Part shown: piece by piece, positions 40,005-49,654 of the stretch
Position numbering within the stretch: position 1 is the stretch's first letter
How the letters are laid out: each line of letters opens with the position of its first letter
DNA from: Allodiplogaster sudhausi
Taxonomy: Eukaryota > Nematoda > Chromadorea > Rhabditida > Diplogasteridae
Direction: 5' to 3'
DNA: 64,000 nucleotides
NCBI GenBank assembly: GCA_945643635.1
Contig: CALZFC010000009.1
Coordinates: 623,501-687,500 of the forward strand
Position numbers and translations under genes: made by a program
The notes under the pieces: model-generated
What the model was told of the DNA's origin: nothing
Databases searched by the model: none
What the model saw: the letters and a program-made list of their open reading frames with translations, nothing else

Positions 40005-41433
40005 GGTACTATTCAGTTACTCCTGCTCCAGCAAAATTTTTTTTTCAAAAAATTTTTTTTTCTCCAAATTCACTCCAGGGGGGTTTATGAGTACGAGAAA
40101 CACGAATATAACAACCGTTTTGCATAATTCCGTCGAAAAAAAAAGTTATGACAATTTGTCATCAAAATATGTTTTTCACTCCAAGCTGCTTATAAATCGC
40201 TACACTGGGGTTTCTTGACGCGGGGAATACGAATATAACGTTTATATAGCGTGATTTTAAAGATGTAGCTAGACAAACAACAACAACCGACAACGTCAGT
40301 AACAACAAGAGAGCTACAACAACAACGACCGAGACAAATTTTAAGGTGGATAGAGATCAGCCACTTGCTTCCAGAAGTTGTAGAACACCTCATTAGGTTG
40401 TCCGAACTGTTCCTTCCACAGGAACTCACTCAGGTAATCCTCATAGCGAGCGTTGTTTATACCGTTCGTGAAGAGGCCAAGATCCTGCGTCCAGAAGTAG
40501 GAATGCAGCAGTATCTTATCAATCGGAAGATGGCTCTTCTCGAAGAAGCTTCCTAAAGGACCAGGGATTCACCAAAGATCTCCCCCCCCCCCTCTCTCTC
40601 TCCCTCTTTCTCTCTCTCTCTCCCCCCCCCCCCCTCTCTCTCCCTCTTTCTCTCTCCTTCACTCTCTCCTAGGGAACGATGCCGTTCTAATCGGAAAGGT
40701 TCAGTCAACCTTTTCTGGCAGAGACGAACGGCATCGTTCCCTTGTCGGATCGACACGCTCTACGGTAGCACACAAATCCGTCGTCCTTTTCGGTGAACCG
40801 CTCGGTCATTCCGCCCTGACAAATGGGGCAGCAGGGTACGTGAAGTATGCCCATGCTTTGCAGCCATCGATAGAGGTCTTCCTTGCCGGAGTCGATCATC
40901 GCGTAGAGTTCTTTTAGGGTCATTCCGGGCAGCTCATTTTGCATTTGTTGGTGATTAAGCCATTGTAAAGCCATGATGCAACTGGCCTCATTTTCTCAGA
41001 CAATGACAGCATATTTTAAACCGTGGGAACAGATTTAAGGATAAGTCCTCACTTTCCCACGCTCTATGCGAGAGGGAGAGTCCGCGGTAGGTAAGCCACG
41101 CCCACAAGTTTCCCACGCTCATGGTCAAGAAGGCAAGTCCTGGGCCTTCTTCAGAGCTCCTGTACTTTTTTATAACGACATAGTCACGCTATATAAACGT
41201 TATATTCGTATTCCCCGCGTCAAGAAACCCCAGTGTAGCGATTTATAAGCAGCTTGGAGTGAAAAACATATTTTGATGACAAATTGTCATAACTTTTTTT
41301 TTCGACAGAATTATGCAAAAAGGTTGTTATATTCGTGTTTCTCGTACTCATAAACCCCCCTGGAGTGAATTTGGAGAAGAAAAAAATTTTTGAAAAAAAA
41401 ATTTTGCTGGAGCAGGAGTAACTGAATAGTACC
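40005..41433 (-). mobile_element. Merlin-type DNA transposon, internally deleted
   Basis: 1429 bp with about 240-250-bp terminal inverted repeats beginning GGTACTATTCAGTTACTCC, nearly identical between ends, and an AAAATTCC duplication; 8-9 bp is typical of Merlin. It contains a short two-exon gene that keeps only the ends of a Merlin transposase. Recent by the similarity of its arms. Nested in the hAT element. Confidence 0.82.
40341..40974 (-). CDS. Merlin transposase remnant, catalytic core missing
   Basis: Two exons, 40710-40974 and 40341-40552, joined in phase to 158 residues. Exon 1 has a helical N-terminus and a zinc-ribbon (CPICQ, CYRRAC) as in Merlin/IS1016 transposases; the joint restores RKGSFFEKS, a conserved block of that family. 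Exon 2 ends with the family's C-terminal helix (YLSEFLWKEQFG, FWKQVADLYPP). The D-D-E core expected between them, well over 100 residues, is absent, so it should be inactive. The 157-bp intron is made of C and CT runs plus a hairpin (40671-40742) with arms AGGGAACGATGCCGTTC, whose right arm lies partly in exon 1. Confidence 0.78.
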
Positions 41434-41441
41434 AAAATTCC
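41434..41441. repeat. Right 8-bp target duplication of Merlin element (AAAATTCC)
   Basis: Directly follows the right terminal repeat ending AATAGTACC. Confidence 0.85.
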
Positions 41442-41528
41442 TATTCCACTGCTTTACAAGCAATTTGCAACACAAATAATAACCAGGATGTAATGATCAA
41501 AAGAGATTAGATTGATTAGTCGATGTTG

Positions 41529-43945
41529 CTACAGATTCATGAGAGAACGGATAATTAGAGAGTTGAAGACGGATTCCGGGGAAATACTTTCACGTTTCTC
41601 ATGGATGAGGTTACGGAGGTCAGAGAATGAGCGTTCTGCAACAGCAGTTGACGCAGGAATGGCATACAACTGAAGTACAAGTCGTGAGAGTTGGGGGAAA
41701 TCAGACGCACGAGCTTGCCATGCCACAAGGGGATCATCATGTTCTTGCCCAGCAGAGTCAATGAATGTGAAATGTGAGTTCAGGTAGGTATCAATTTCGG
41801 AAAGGGAATCATTTTCAGAATCAGAATCATCATCGTAAGCGGTTCGGGGACGCTTCGAAGCATTTGGCTGGGACGAGTGAGAAAGAACATTGGAGGAATT
41901 TCTTAGGAGGTCTTTTAAATCGCGAACAACTTTCTTCCGCTCATCGTCAGTGGCGAGGAGACGAAGCTTCCTTCGTTTCGGGTGAAGGAGCGTGGCCATC
42001 CGGTGGAATTTCGTAATGATTCCATCATCCTCCTTCCTCAGCATGCACTGGTATGCGCTTCTACCAAGGGCGCAGGGGAGGTCAGAATCGGAAGTGGTGA
42101 CGAGGGTGTGGAATCGTTCTCGTAGTTCGTGCTACTTCGGCCACACCTCACACAGCAATGCTGCGTCCCTCTAAATAAGGCTCACTTATACAATTTAAAA
42201 ATAAATGGGAATTTCAAACCTGAAAAAATTCGATGTATTCTTCGAACTGCTCCAAGATGCATAGCACATCGTCGAATTCGGTGCGCTTCATGTAGAGGGA
42301 GTCCAGAGCACGCTTGACATCCTGATAATATACTGCTAACTATTCATGTCAATGCAGAAATACAAACAAAAAATACAACCTCGGGCAACTTGTGGCGATC
42401 TCTGTGACCGAAGAGTTCAGCGGCGCATTCTTTGTAAGCTCTTGCTGACTTTAGCTTAGAAAGCCATCGAGTTTCCACCTCTAGCGGTAGCTTTCTTGAC
42501 AGAGATATCACAAGGGAAGATCCCCTCACTCCGTTGACAACGATCTTCAGATCATCTAGTATTCGCCGACCACTTCGAATATGCATAAGATCGTCTTCCG
42601 TCAGGTCATTTGCAAAAAGAAGATTCTTTCTATCCTTGTAGGGATTGAAAGTTCTCTTGCAGATGTTATTGAGAATGTGGCAGATGCAGGATACTTCTGG
42701 AAGCAACCATGGCTATAACAATATCCAGGAGATGATAAAGCTAACTTTTGCCGATGTTGACGCGAAGTGCTTTGCTTATGTTGGAACCCTCGTCAGATGC
42801 GGCGTACAGAGTAGACAACGTCGCTTCTGACAGTCCAAAGCCTTCTGCTGCCGCCTTGATGTCATCCCACACCTGGACACTGTCCTTCCTCGCAACTTCA
42901 CACCGCTTCATCGCGGCATGAATACTGTTGTATCGCCTAGAATGGGTGAAAAAAATTTTGAAAAATATATATCAAACACTAACCAATCGCGAACGATGTG
43001 CAGAACCAGTGTTATGTAGTCGTCCTTCCTTTTGCCGTAGTCTGCTGACATCGCACCACCGAATTCATCCAAGTGCTGCACAACTTCTGCTCCTTTGGAA
43101 GCGAGCAGCTCGGAATGCAGCTCGTCCAATCTTCTTTTTACGCAAGTCCGCGAAGGAATGATGGTGTCGATCTTGAGATTGCCGACATGCTTTCGATTCG
43201 CTCTGGAAAACTATACACTGAGACCAATGAAAATAGGAAAATGCAATCTAACCCAATTTCCAGAGCGGCAGAAATAACGTCGCGAAATCCAGAGTCTTCA
43301 GAAATGGAGAAGGGCCGCGAGTTTTTCGAAACCCATGTTGCTATAGCCGTTGAAAGCTTACGCTTCTCTTCTATCGTGCCAGCAACAGATACAGTTGAAA
43401 TGAAGCCGTCAATCGGACCCCTTCGAGAATCTTGAGTGTTCTTCAGCGGACGTCCTCTGGCGCAGTTCTCCAAATGACGACTGAAAGCAGTTAAAAAAAA
43501 ATTAAAATAAAAGCGCGTTAAATCAAAAGAAGCAGAAGAGAAAACAAAACCTTGCGTTCCCTCCAGGAACCATTACAAGATGACATCGATTACAAGACAG
43601 GAACTGAGTGTTGAAGGCGGAGTGCTCGTTCCCTTCTGGGCTGAAGAACAGTTGTTTGATGGGGTCGTTTGCATCCGCCTTCTTCCGGTTACGGAAGTAC
43701 GAGTACGCCTTTGCAAACTTCTGCTCGACCTGAGCACGGACTGCAGCTTGTAGCTGCTCCTTCGTGTACGCTTTGTTCCAGAAATCCTTGCCTGAAGTTA
43801 TGATATTTCATAATATTACGAACTTTAATAAAGCGAAATCGTTAAGCAATTGTCAGAGCATCTCACCAAAAACTTTTTGCAGAATCTTCTTATCCGCTTC
43901 ACATATCGAATTCAAGTCGTATTCAGCGCCACTGATGTCACGCAT
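41529..43945 (-). CDS. hAT transposase (spliced)
   Basis: Start at ATG 43945 (MRDISGAEYDL). The second exon (about 43551-43795) ends with a CNRC pair and the next (about 43210-43480) continues HLENC, together a BED-type zinc finger for DNA binding. Middle exons (about 42960-43210, 42720-42935, 42370-42700 with EVETRWLSKLKSARAY, and 42215-42330) carry the RNase-H-like core. The last exon (41529-42131) holds the hAT C-terminal dimerisation block (AIPASTAVAERSFS, SLIIRSLMNL, stop at 41529-41531). No internal stop was found inside the exons I could frame, so it may be intact; inner splice sites were not all fixed. Acts in the nucleus to cut and paste the element that carries it. Confidence 0.8.
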
Positions 43946-44288
43946 CTCGCTGTTCTACAGCAATTAGCCTGTAAACAGATTCATAAAAAAATTCCAGCAA
44001 CAAACGGGGCATACAAATGCCAGCAGCAAATGCGAACATCAATGGAAGTTATTTCATTCCGAAGTGGAATTGAGTCGTTTAATTACTACTGATCTGCTAT
44101 ATTTTGAATGGTCAATTTGAGCAATAAGAGTTCGGTCGGTCATGAGCATGATCGAATGCATATTTTCGAAAATCGGGCCCAAGCGGGCTCAGGGCCGGGC
44201 CTAAGGTTGGGCCCGGCCCGGCCCGGCCCTACAGGGAGGGCCCTAGCTTGGGCCCGGCCCTGCCCGGCCCGGGCCGCGTGCAGCTCTG

Positions 44289-44296
44289 GGTACTGT
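44289..44296. repeat. Right 8-bp target duplication of nested hAT (GGTACTGT)
   Basis: Follows terminus GCAGCTCTG. Confidence 0.9.
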
Positions 44297-44518
44297 TGGC
44301 TTCCTTGCCTTATAACATCACAATGTATGCTTCTATATATATGACATCACCACTTCTTCTGTATAACATGAAATAAAAGATTGCTTCTATACATCATAAG
44401 AGTAAAACATTGTACTTTCTAAAACGTGCCTATACAGTTATACTGCTTCTGCATGTCGTGAAATCAAAACAAAAACGTGTCTATACATTCAATAATGATG
44501 GAATTCCTACATCATTAA

Positions 44519-45457
44519 TTACATGTTATATCCATACACTGCTTTGGAGGGGCCGCCCGAAATGGAGGGTACGTCTTCAATGTATGGGTATAGTCCTTGC
44601 TCGGACCTCCATCCTCCAGCTTTCATGTTCTGTAGAGATGATTCTCCCGCTCTCGCTGCTGCTGAAGCTGCGCCTCCTCTCATCGAATGGGTGGTTAGGG
44701 ATTTCCGTAGTCCGGCCTTGATCATTAGCTTCTTGATGTCGCTGGTCGCTGCTGTCGTTGAGATGTGTCTCTGCTGGTTGTTCAAGTTGGGAAAAATAAA
44801 TCTCGCGTTGGTAGATGGCTTTTCTCTTTTCCAGTTTTGCCATATTTCTTGTAACAGTGGAGACTCTGTCATATTGATATGTGCCTTCCTACCCTTTCCT
44901 TCTTGGTCTGTTTTTGACCTTTTAATGAGAAGGGATAGGTTACCGTTCTTTTCCTCGATTCCATCCCATTCCAGAGCTACTGCTTCCGCAATTCTGAGGA
45001 AACCTCCATACTGTAGGCCTGCTACCAGAGCTGCTCTCTTCTCTCGTAGATCTCCACTTCCTCCTTCCAGTATTAGCTGTTGCAGTTCCTTTTCCTCGAT
45101 CTTCTCCCGGTGCTTTACTGGTCTGCTTCGTTTAGCTGATTCCATAATTGCTTTCTGAATGATGCTAATCCTGCTTTGATTGATTAGGAAGAACTTTACC
45201 CCTGCTGAGTGCACTGCTAAGGCGCTATGACCGACTTGTCTTGCCTTTTCTAGGAGATGCATTGACAGGGTTGCTTCTTCTTCTTCTGGTAATCCGTTCT
45301 CCTGAGCGAATGCGCGGAACTCATCGATGCTTCTCTTGTATGCGGTAATGGTAGTCGTTGCTTTGCTCTCCAGTATTTTCTGCTCTGCTCTCTTCCTTAT
45401 CCCTCCTCTTCCTGCTGTTCTCGCTGCTTTCTCCAATTCTTCCAATTCTGTCTTCAC
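44519..45457 (-). CDS. Tyrosine recombinase of the Ngaro/PAT-like element
   Basis: 312 residues, intact frame, start at ATG 45457. Phage-integrase fold signs: N-terminal SAM-like helices (TAYKRSIDEFRAFAQENG), first catalytic Arg in YGGFLRIAEAV, HSMRGGAA (the H-x-x-R box) and a late Tyr in GWRSEQGLYPYIED. It would join a circular cDNA copy to the target. It lies 3' of the internal B1-A2 pair and 5' of B2, on the same strand as gag and RT. Confidence 0.88.
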   Translation of the reverse strand: MKTELEELEKAARTAGRGGIRKRAEQKILESKATTTITAYKRSIDEFRAFAQENGLPEEEEATLSMHLLEKARQVGHSALAVHSAGVKFFLINQSRISIIQKAIMESAKRSRPVKHREKIEEKELQQLILEGGSGDLREKRAALVAGLQYGGFLRIAEAVALEWDGIEEKNGNLSLLIKRSKTDQEGKGRKAHINMTESPLLQEIWQNWKREKPSTNARFIFPNLNNQQRHISTTAATSDIKKLMIKAGLRKSLTTHSMRGGAASAAARAGESSLQNMKAGGWRSEQGLYPYIEDVPSISGGPSKAVYGYNM

Positions 45458-45501
45458 TCTTCCTCCTGTAAAAACGACATTCCTATGGGTGGGTAGGAGG
45501 G

Positions 45502-45674
45502 TCTTACTTCCTCCTAAAAATCTCCTTTAACAACAAACAAACACAAACTTCTGGCAGTAAAACTTCCGTAGAATGCCCTTTCTATGTCTTTCCCGCTCTC
45601 TTGTCTTTTCTTCTTACCGTACTTTTCTCGCTAAGACCCTTCGGCGGGAGAGTTTATCGTTTGAAACTCCATTT
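45502..45674 (-). repeat. Split direct repeat A2 (internal)
   Basis: 173 bp, TCTTACTTCCTCC to ACTCCATTT; same length and apparently same sequence as A1 (48177-48349). Confidence 0.9.
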
Positions 45675-45764
45675 ATGCTCTCATCTCCTTTGTCGTTTCG
45701 AGCATAACCTACGTTTCAAACTCTACACTCTCCTGCCTCCGTGTTCCTTCCTTCTCTTTCTCTC

Positions 45765-45815
<51 letters not shown>

Positions 45816-45872
45816 CTTCCTTCTGTTGTTATCCTGTTACCCTTCCAGTACAGATACGGTTTATTGAGTGTA
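45675..45872 (-). repeat. Split direct repeat B1 (internal)
   Basis: 198 bp, abuts A2 without a gap; ends TTATTGAGTGTA. Contains a (CT)n run at about 45768-45810. Confidence 0.9.
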
Positions 45873-45889
45873 GACTGTCAGAGCCGTGA

Positions 45890-47428
45890 TTACTTGCGTG
45901 AATCGAACCGTACGAACAGAAAAGGGAATCTACTGAATTCTGATTCAAACGCCCCTGAGGATGTGGAGGGGATGAATAGTCGTGACCCTGTTTTCACCAG
46001 TCTATCCTCCTTAATGAACTCGGCCCATTGACCCTCTTTTGTTAACATGCTATAGAAGGGTTGTGATGGCCACCATGGAACCCCCAGGATCCCGAAAGTC
46101 TCGTACTTGGTAATCCACTCAATCGTTTTTGTAATGAGTGTAGTTGGTGGTACTAACCAAAGCGGCTGTCCTCTCCATATCTCTGGATTGCTGAAGGCGT
46201 CCACCGTGACTGCCCCTGGTAGGTATCTTGGCGACACGAAGAAGGCGTGCTTGTTGTTCCTGCTGTCTGCGAAGAGGTCCCTGCTCGTCTGACCCATCTC
46301 TTCCGAGATCCATCTAAAACATCTGTCGTTAATGCCCCAGTCATCTATGTCTGACAATCTACTTGCCCTATCTGCCTCTTGGTTTTCTTTTCTGCTAATC
46401 CATACAAAATCCATTTTAATTTTGTGACTTCTGGCTATGTTGTGTACCTGTATGCAAATGTCCTGAAGTGGAGCTTTCATACTCCCCTTTTTCATGATTG
46501 CCACAGCTGCCGAGCTGTCTGACTTAATTCTCAAATTTGTATTTTGTGCTGCTTTCGCGAAAGTGGCTACCCCGAATAAAATGGCCATGGATTCCCTGAA
46601 AGCACTCGATTGTGCCCCTTCCTCTTCCGTCATTGCACGGAATGTATCGTGTCTTCCTATCCCTCTTTTCTCGAACACTGCTCCTATCCCCGTACCTGAA
46701 GCGTCCGTGTGTAGTTCTGCTTCCGGCACGAACTCTTCCCTCAGTTGTCTGCTTGGACCTTGTTGCAGCCACTCTTTTAGCCTCTCCAGTTCCTTTCTCT
46801 CGCCGTCTTCCAATCTTCTGCTCTTCTCGCCTCTTTCTTCCATCTCTGCAATGACCCTTTGTATCACTCTGGTGCTTCTCACACCTTCTTCTCTTAGCAC
46901 CGCGTGCATCGAGACTACGCAGCCTATTAGCTGATGATATCCTGCTTTCAGGTCGAAGCAACACATGAAGCCCCTTATGGGAATTGTATGCCAAATGCTA
47001 ACCAAATCTTCTAACTTGAATTTTTCCTTTAGAATAAATCTATTCAAGTTCGACAAGTCCAGGACCAAACGTTTCTTACCTCCTCTACCTGTCGCTACCG
47101 ATAGCGGTGCCATCCACCCTTTCTCTCTTGCCTTCTCGATTGCTCCGCTTCTCTCCAACTTCTCCAATTCTTCTCTCACGAACTCGCTCTCTCTCTTCGC
47201 TGACTGCCTGTTGTTCTCTGTAATTAGCAAGTTCTCATTAAACTCGGCTGCCAGTGGTAACCGATACCCATTTTTAATGGTTTGTACTATGTCTTGTGAT
47301 GCACCAACCTTCACCCACTCTTTCCAGAATTTTGACAACGAACCGCTTTTATTGCTGGTTGGGACGGTGGAGAGTCTTGCATTCTTTTGCATAGTGGCCA
47401 TAGCCACCGCAGTTGTAGCAGGACCCAC
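45890..47428 (-). CDS. Reverse transcriptase-RNase H, catalytic palm deleted
   Basis: 512 residues. RT fingers are present (GWMAPLSVATGRGGKKRLVL, NLNRFI) up to FDLKAGYHQL. The next residues are not RT, and the segment that should carry the YxDD motif is missing; the frame resumes in connection sequence and RNase H (ELHTDASGTGIGAVF, KSDSSAAVAIM, DFVWISRKENQEADRASR). So an in-frame deletion of roughly 100 or more residues removed the active site. Overlaps the end of gag in a different frame, so expression needs a frameshift or separate start. The C-terminal tail (after RASRLSD) is typical of DIRS-group pol and is of unknown function. Confidence 0.85.
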   Translation of the reverse strand: MGPATTAVAMATMQKNARLSTVPTSNKSGSLSKFWKEWVKVGASQDIVQTIKNGYRLPLAAEFNENLLITENNRQSAKRESEFVREELEKLERSGAIEKAREKGWMAPLSVATGRGGKKRLVLDLSNLNRFILKEKFKLEDLVSIWHTIPIRGFMCCFDLKAGYHQLIGCVVSMHAVLREEGVRSTRVIQRVIAEMEERGEKSRRLEDGERKELERLKEWLQQGPSRQLREEFVPEAELHTDASGTGIGAVFEKRGIGRHDTFRAMTEEEGAQSSAFRESMAILFGVATFAKAAQNTNLRIKSDSSAAVAIMKKGSMKAPLQDICIQVHNIARSHKIKMDFVWISRKENQEADRASRLSDIDDWGINDRCFRWISEEMGQTSRDLFADSRNNKHAFFVSPRYLPGAVTVDAFSNPEIWRGQPLWLVPPTTLITKTIEWITKYETFGILGVPWWPSQPFYSMLTKEGQWAEFIKEDRLVKTGSRLFIPSTSSGAFESEFSRFPFLFVRFDSRK

Positions 47429-48146
47429 TCGCCGGTGCTCTCTGGCTTGGTCTGATCCAGGTAGATCTCCATGGTTCTGAACGTGAGGGAGGGGCAGAGG
47501 TAGAAGCTACTGCTTTCTCCAACATCCCTTCCATCCTGTCCAGCCTTCTCTCCACTGCGTCTGGGGCTGGGGTGGGGCGACGCGTGAAACCCACCCTCGT
47601 GAGAAAGGGATTCGGCTCGAATCGACGCTTCTTCGCTGTGACTGGAGCTGCCGCTGCCTTGTCTTTGAGGAAGCGCTCGACCACCTTCCCTGCTTCTCCT
47701 GTTCCTTCGATGTTCAGCTTGCTTGCTTGATCTACCCTCTCGAAGATGGCTGGGTCGTCGTCTGCCACTGTGAGGATGAGGTTGCGCCCCTTCAGTTCTT
47801 GTTTTGCCTTGCCGGCCAAGCTCCATGCCTCTTCTCCAGTGGCTGCTGCCTCCGCATCCTCCAGCAGCTTCATCACTCCTTCATTAAAGCTGACCTGCGC
47901 CTCGTACGCTTTCTTCTTCAGTAGCGTACGAGGGCGTATCGCTTCTGGTCGCTGTGGAGGGGGAGGGACGCCAATCGCAGCTCTGAGCTGATCCATCCAC
48001 TCCGCCGGCATCGTTGTTGGCAAGACGGGTGCCGGAGGCACTCTGTCCTCTCCTCCTCTCGGTGCTTCCCTGTCTTCTGCCCTTCCATTTCCTCCTCCTT
48101 CTGCCCCTCCATTTTCCTCGTCCATTTTCCTGTAACTCCTTAACAT
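47349..48146 (-). CDS. Gag-like protein with one zinc knuckle
   Basis: 265 residues. N-terminus Gly/Glu/Pro-rich, middle helical, C-terminus with one CCHC knuckle (CYNCGGYGHYAKEC) close to the stop. Position between A1 and RT fits ORF1 of a Ngaro/PAT-like element. An in-frame Met a few codons in (MDEENGG) could be the start. Confidence 0.8.
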   Translation of the reverse strand: MLRSYRKMDEENGGAEGGGNGRAEDREAPRGGEDRVPPAPVLPTTMPAEWMDQLRAAIGVPPPPQRPEAIRPRTLLKKKAYEAQVSFNEGVMKLLEDAEAAATGEEAWSLAGKAKQELKGRNLILTVADDDPAIFERVDQASKLNIEGTGEAGKVVERFLKDKAAAAPVTAKKRRFEPNPFLTRVGFTRRPTPAPDAVERRLDRMEGMLEKAVASTSAPPSRSEPWRSTWIRPSQRAPASGSCYNCGGYGHYAKECKTLHRPNQQ

Positions 48147-48176
48147 GAACTCGGTTAAACAGTAATTATTATACCA

Positions 48177-48349
48177 TCTTACTTCCTCCTAAAAATCTCC
48201 TTTAACAACAAACAAACACAAACTTCTGGCAGTAAAACTTCCGTAGAATGCCCTTTCTATGTCTTTCCCGCTCTCTTGTCTTTTCTTCTTACCGTACTTT
48301 TCTCGCTAAGACCCTTCGGCGGGAGAGTTTATCGTTTGAAACTCCATTT
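48177..48349 (-). repeat. Split direct repeat A1 (terminal)
   Basis: Element 5' end. The last bases ACTCCATTT are followed by GTGACAAC of the host; on the left end host CAAG is followed by TTT then B2. Confidence 0.9.
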
Positions 48350-48639
48350 GTGACAACAGGCAAGTCAAGCAAGGGTCTTCCGAGAGAATTCATTTCAACA
48401 ACTTTCGCGCGCGATAAAGGTCTGTCCCAATTGCACGAAGATGACATTTCGAACCTTTTGATCATACGGTATATTTGGCGCGAAAATTTTTTATTCAAAT
48501 AGTCCATGCGTAATTGTTTTTTTTTGAGTTAGACAACATTCATCCGTGTTTTTGTTGCGTACGTCTGAAATATTTATGGCTATTTTGTTTTGTTTCGCCA
48601 GTTTGTTTATTTATTCTTTAAAGAGTCCGAAAAGATGAG

Positions 48640-49484
48640 CATGGAGCAGAAGAGCCACGAACAACCGAACCAGCCGCAGCAACAGCTGCTTCTCCACTCT
48701 GCCGAGTACTCCGATCCTCAACGAGAATGACTCCGACTCGAACAAGCTCGCCCCAGTAACAAGGTTCATTTTCACGTCTGAATGTTCTTCGACTACAATT
48801 TTAATCTTGCTTGACTTCCATGATGATCGGTTTTCTCCTAATATTCCACGTTCAAGTACGGTTTGAACAAGATATCTTCCGAATAGAAATGTGTGTTTGG
48901 AAAATCTACTTATTCAGTTTTAACCATTCTGTGATTGCTTAGGACGCATAAAGTTGGCTGGTTCTTTTTTGCCCGAATGTGCTGATATCCTCTCAAAACT
49001 TGAGTGTATCAGTTCTGATTAATTTACCGATAGCTCATTTTTTCAAGAACAAAAAAATACCCATTATTTCTATGCAGTGTAAGCGTGGAGTTGTTGGGTT
49101 TTAAGCATCAAATTTATTCTCTATGCAAAAATTGTTCTTCCAAAAATATGCTGATACTATGCGAACGCTGTTCACATTAATTCTGCACTTTATTGGTTGT
49201 CCCCAACAATGAAAGGTGTTTCATGATTTCATTTGCTTTTATTTAATTGTTAGCCAATTAATGAAACCTCTCTAGATTTACTTGAGGAGATTATTGATAT
49301 TCGTAATGGCAGGAATCGGGGAAAGAACTCTTGGAAGTTGGAAGTAGAAGTGTAATGAGTTTTTTTGTAGTAAGCCAAGGAGACTCCGTAGACAGGGCGG
49401 TCTCGCAGAGCAGTTCAGGCCGTCCTTCCCTTCCGATTCCATGCTCTCTCTCGGCGCTTTCGACGTTTTGGCAAGCATGTCAAG
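48640..49484 (+). CDS. Two candidate exons of an unknown plus-strand gene
   Basis: About 48640-48763 (Ser/Asn-rich, STPILNENDSDSNKLAPVT, donor GTTCAT) and 49371-49484 (acceptor TTTGTAG, LAEQFRPSFPSDSMLSLG, donor GTAGGC) are open and join in phase. No family recognised and no continuation found; the next 170 bp lead into a hAT element. Treat as tentative. Confidence 0.3.
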
Positions 49485-49646
49485 GTAGGCCTTTCACAGC
49501 TCTTCACTTTACTGTATGCATGAGAAGACATGTTGCATAGTAAGCTTCTGCTTATGTTTAGAGAAATATCCATAATTGTGGGATACTGTAGAATGGAATA
49601 CTGTGTTAGTTGTGGACTCAATCAAATTATCCTTAGCCCGACGAAT

Positions 49647-49654
49647 CTTGGGGC
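49647..49654. repeat. Left 8-bp target duplication (CTTGGGGC)
   Basis: Perfect match to 51365-51372. Confidence 0.9.

Larger units (their letters stand above)
39798..44288 (-). mobile_element. hAT DNA transposon with GGCCCG subterminal arrays
   Basis: 4491 bp. Termini CAGAGGTGCACGCGG (left) and CAGAGCTGCACGCGG (right, reversed) with a perfect GGTACTGT duplication. Each end continues into GGCCCG/GGGCCC arrays (about 39812-39915 and 44175-44276). It encodes a spliced hAT transposase on the minus strand (41529-43945) and carries a Merlin-type element at 40005-41433 between the transposase stop and the left end. Inserted into the Ngaro-like element between its recombinase gene and B2. Confidence 0.92.
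39563..48349 (-). mobile_element. Ngaro/PAT-like tyrosine-recombinase retroelement, carrying a nested hAT
   Basis: 8787 bp including a 4491-bp nested hAT and its duplicated 8 bp; about 4.3 kb without them. It has split direct repeats, the hallmark of the Ngaro/PAT branch of DIRS elements. Order in element sense (minus): A1 (48349-48177), gag, RT-RNase H, B1 (45872-45675), A2 (45674-45502), tyrosine recombinase, nested hAT, B2 (39769-39566). The termini meet host DNA at TTT on the left and at ATTTG on the right with no target duplication, and A2/B1 are joined at TTT in the middle, as expected for insertion of a circle by a tyrosine recombinase. The RT lacks its catalytic centre, so this copy is defective. 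Confidence 0.85.

Noticed and set aside
40671..40742. Hairpin as a terminator
   Set aside because: It lies in a transposon intron and exon end in a eukaryote; no run of U follows in a useful place.
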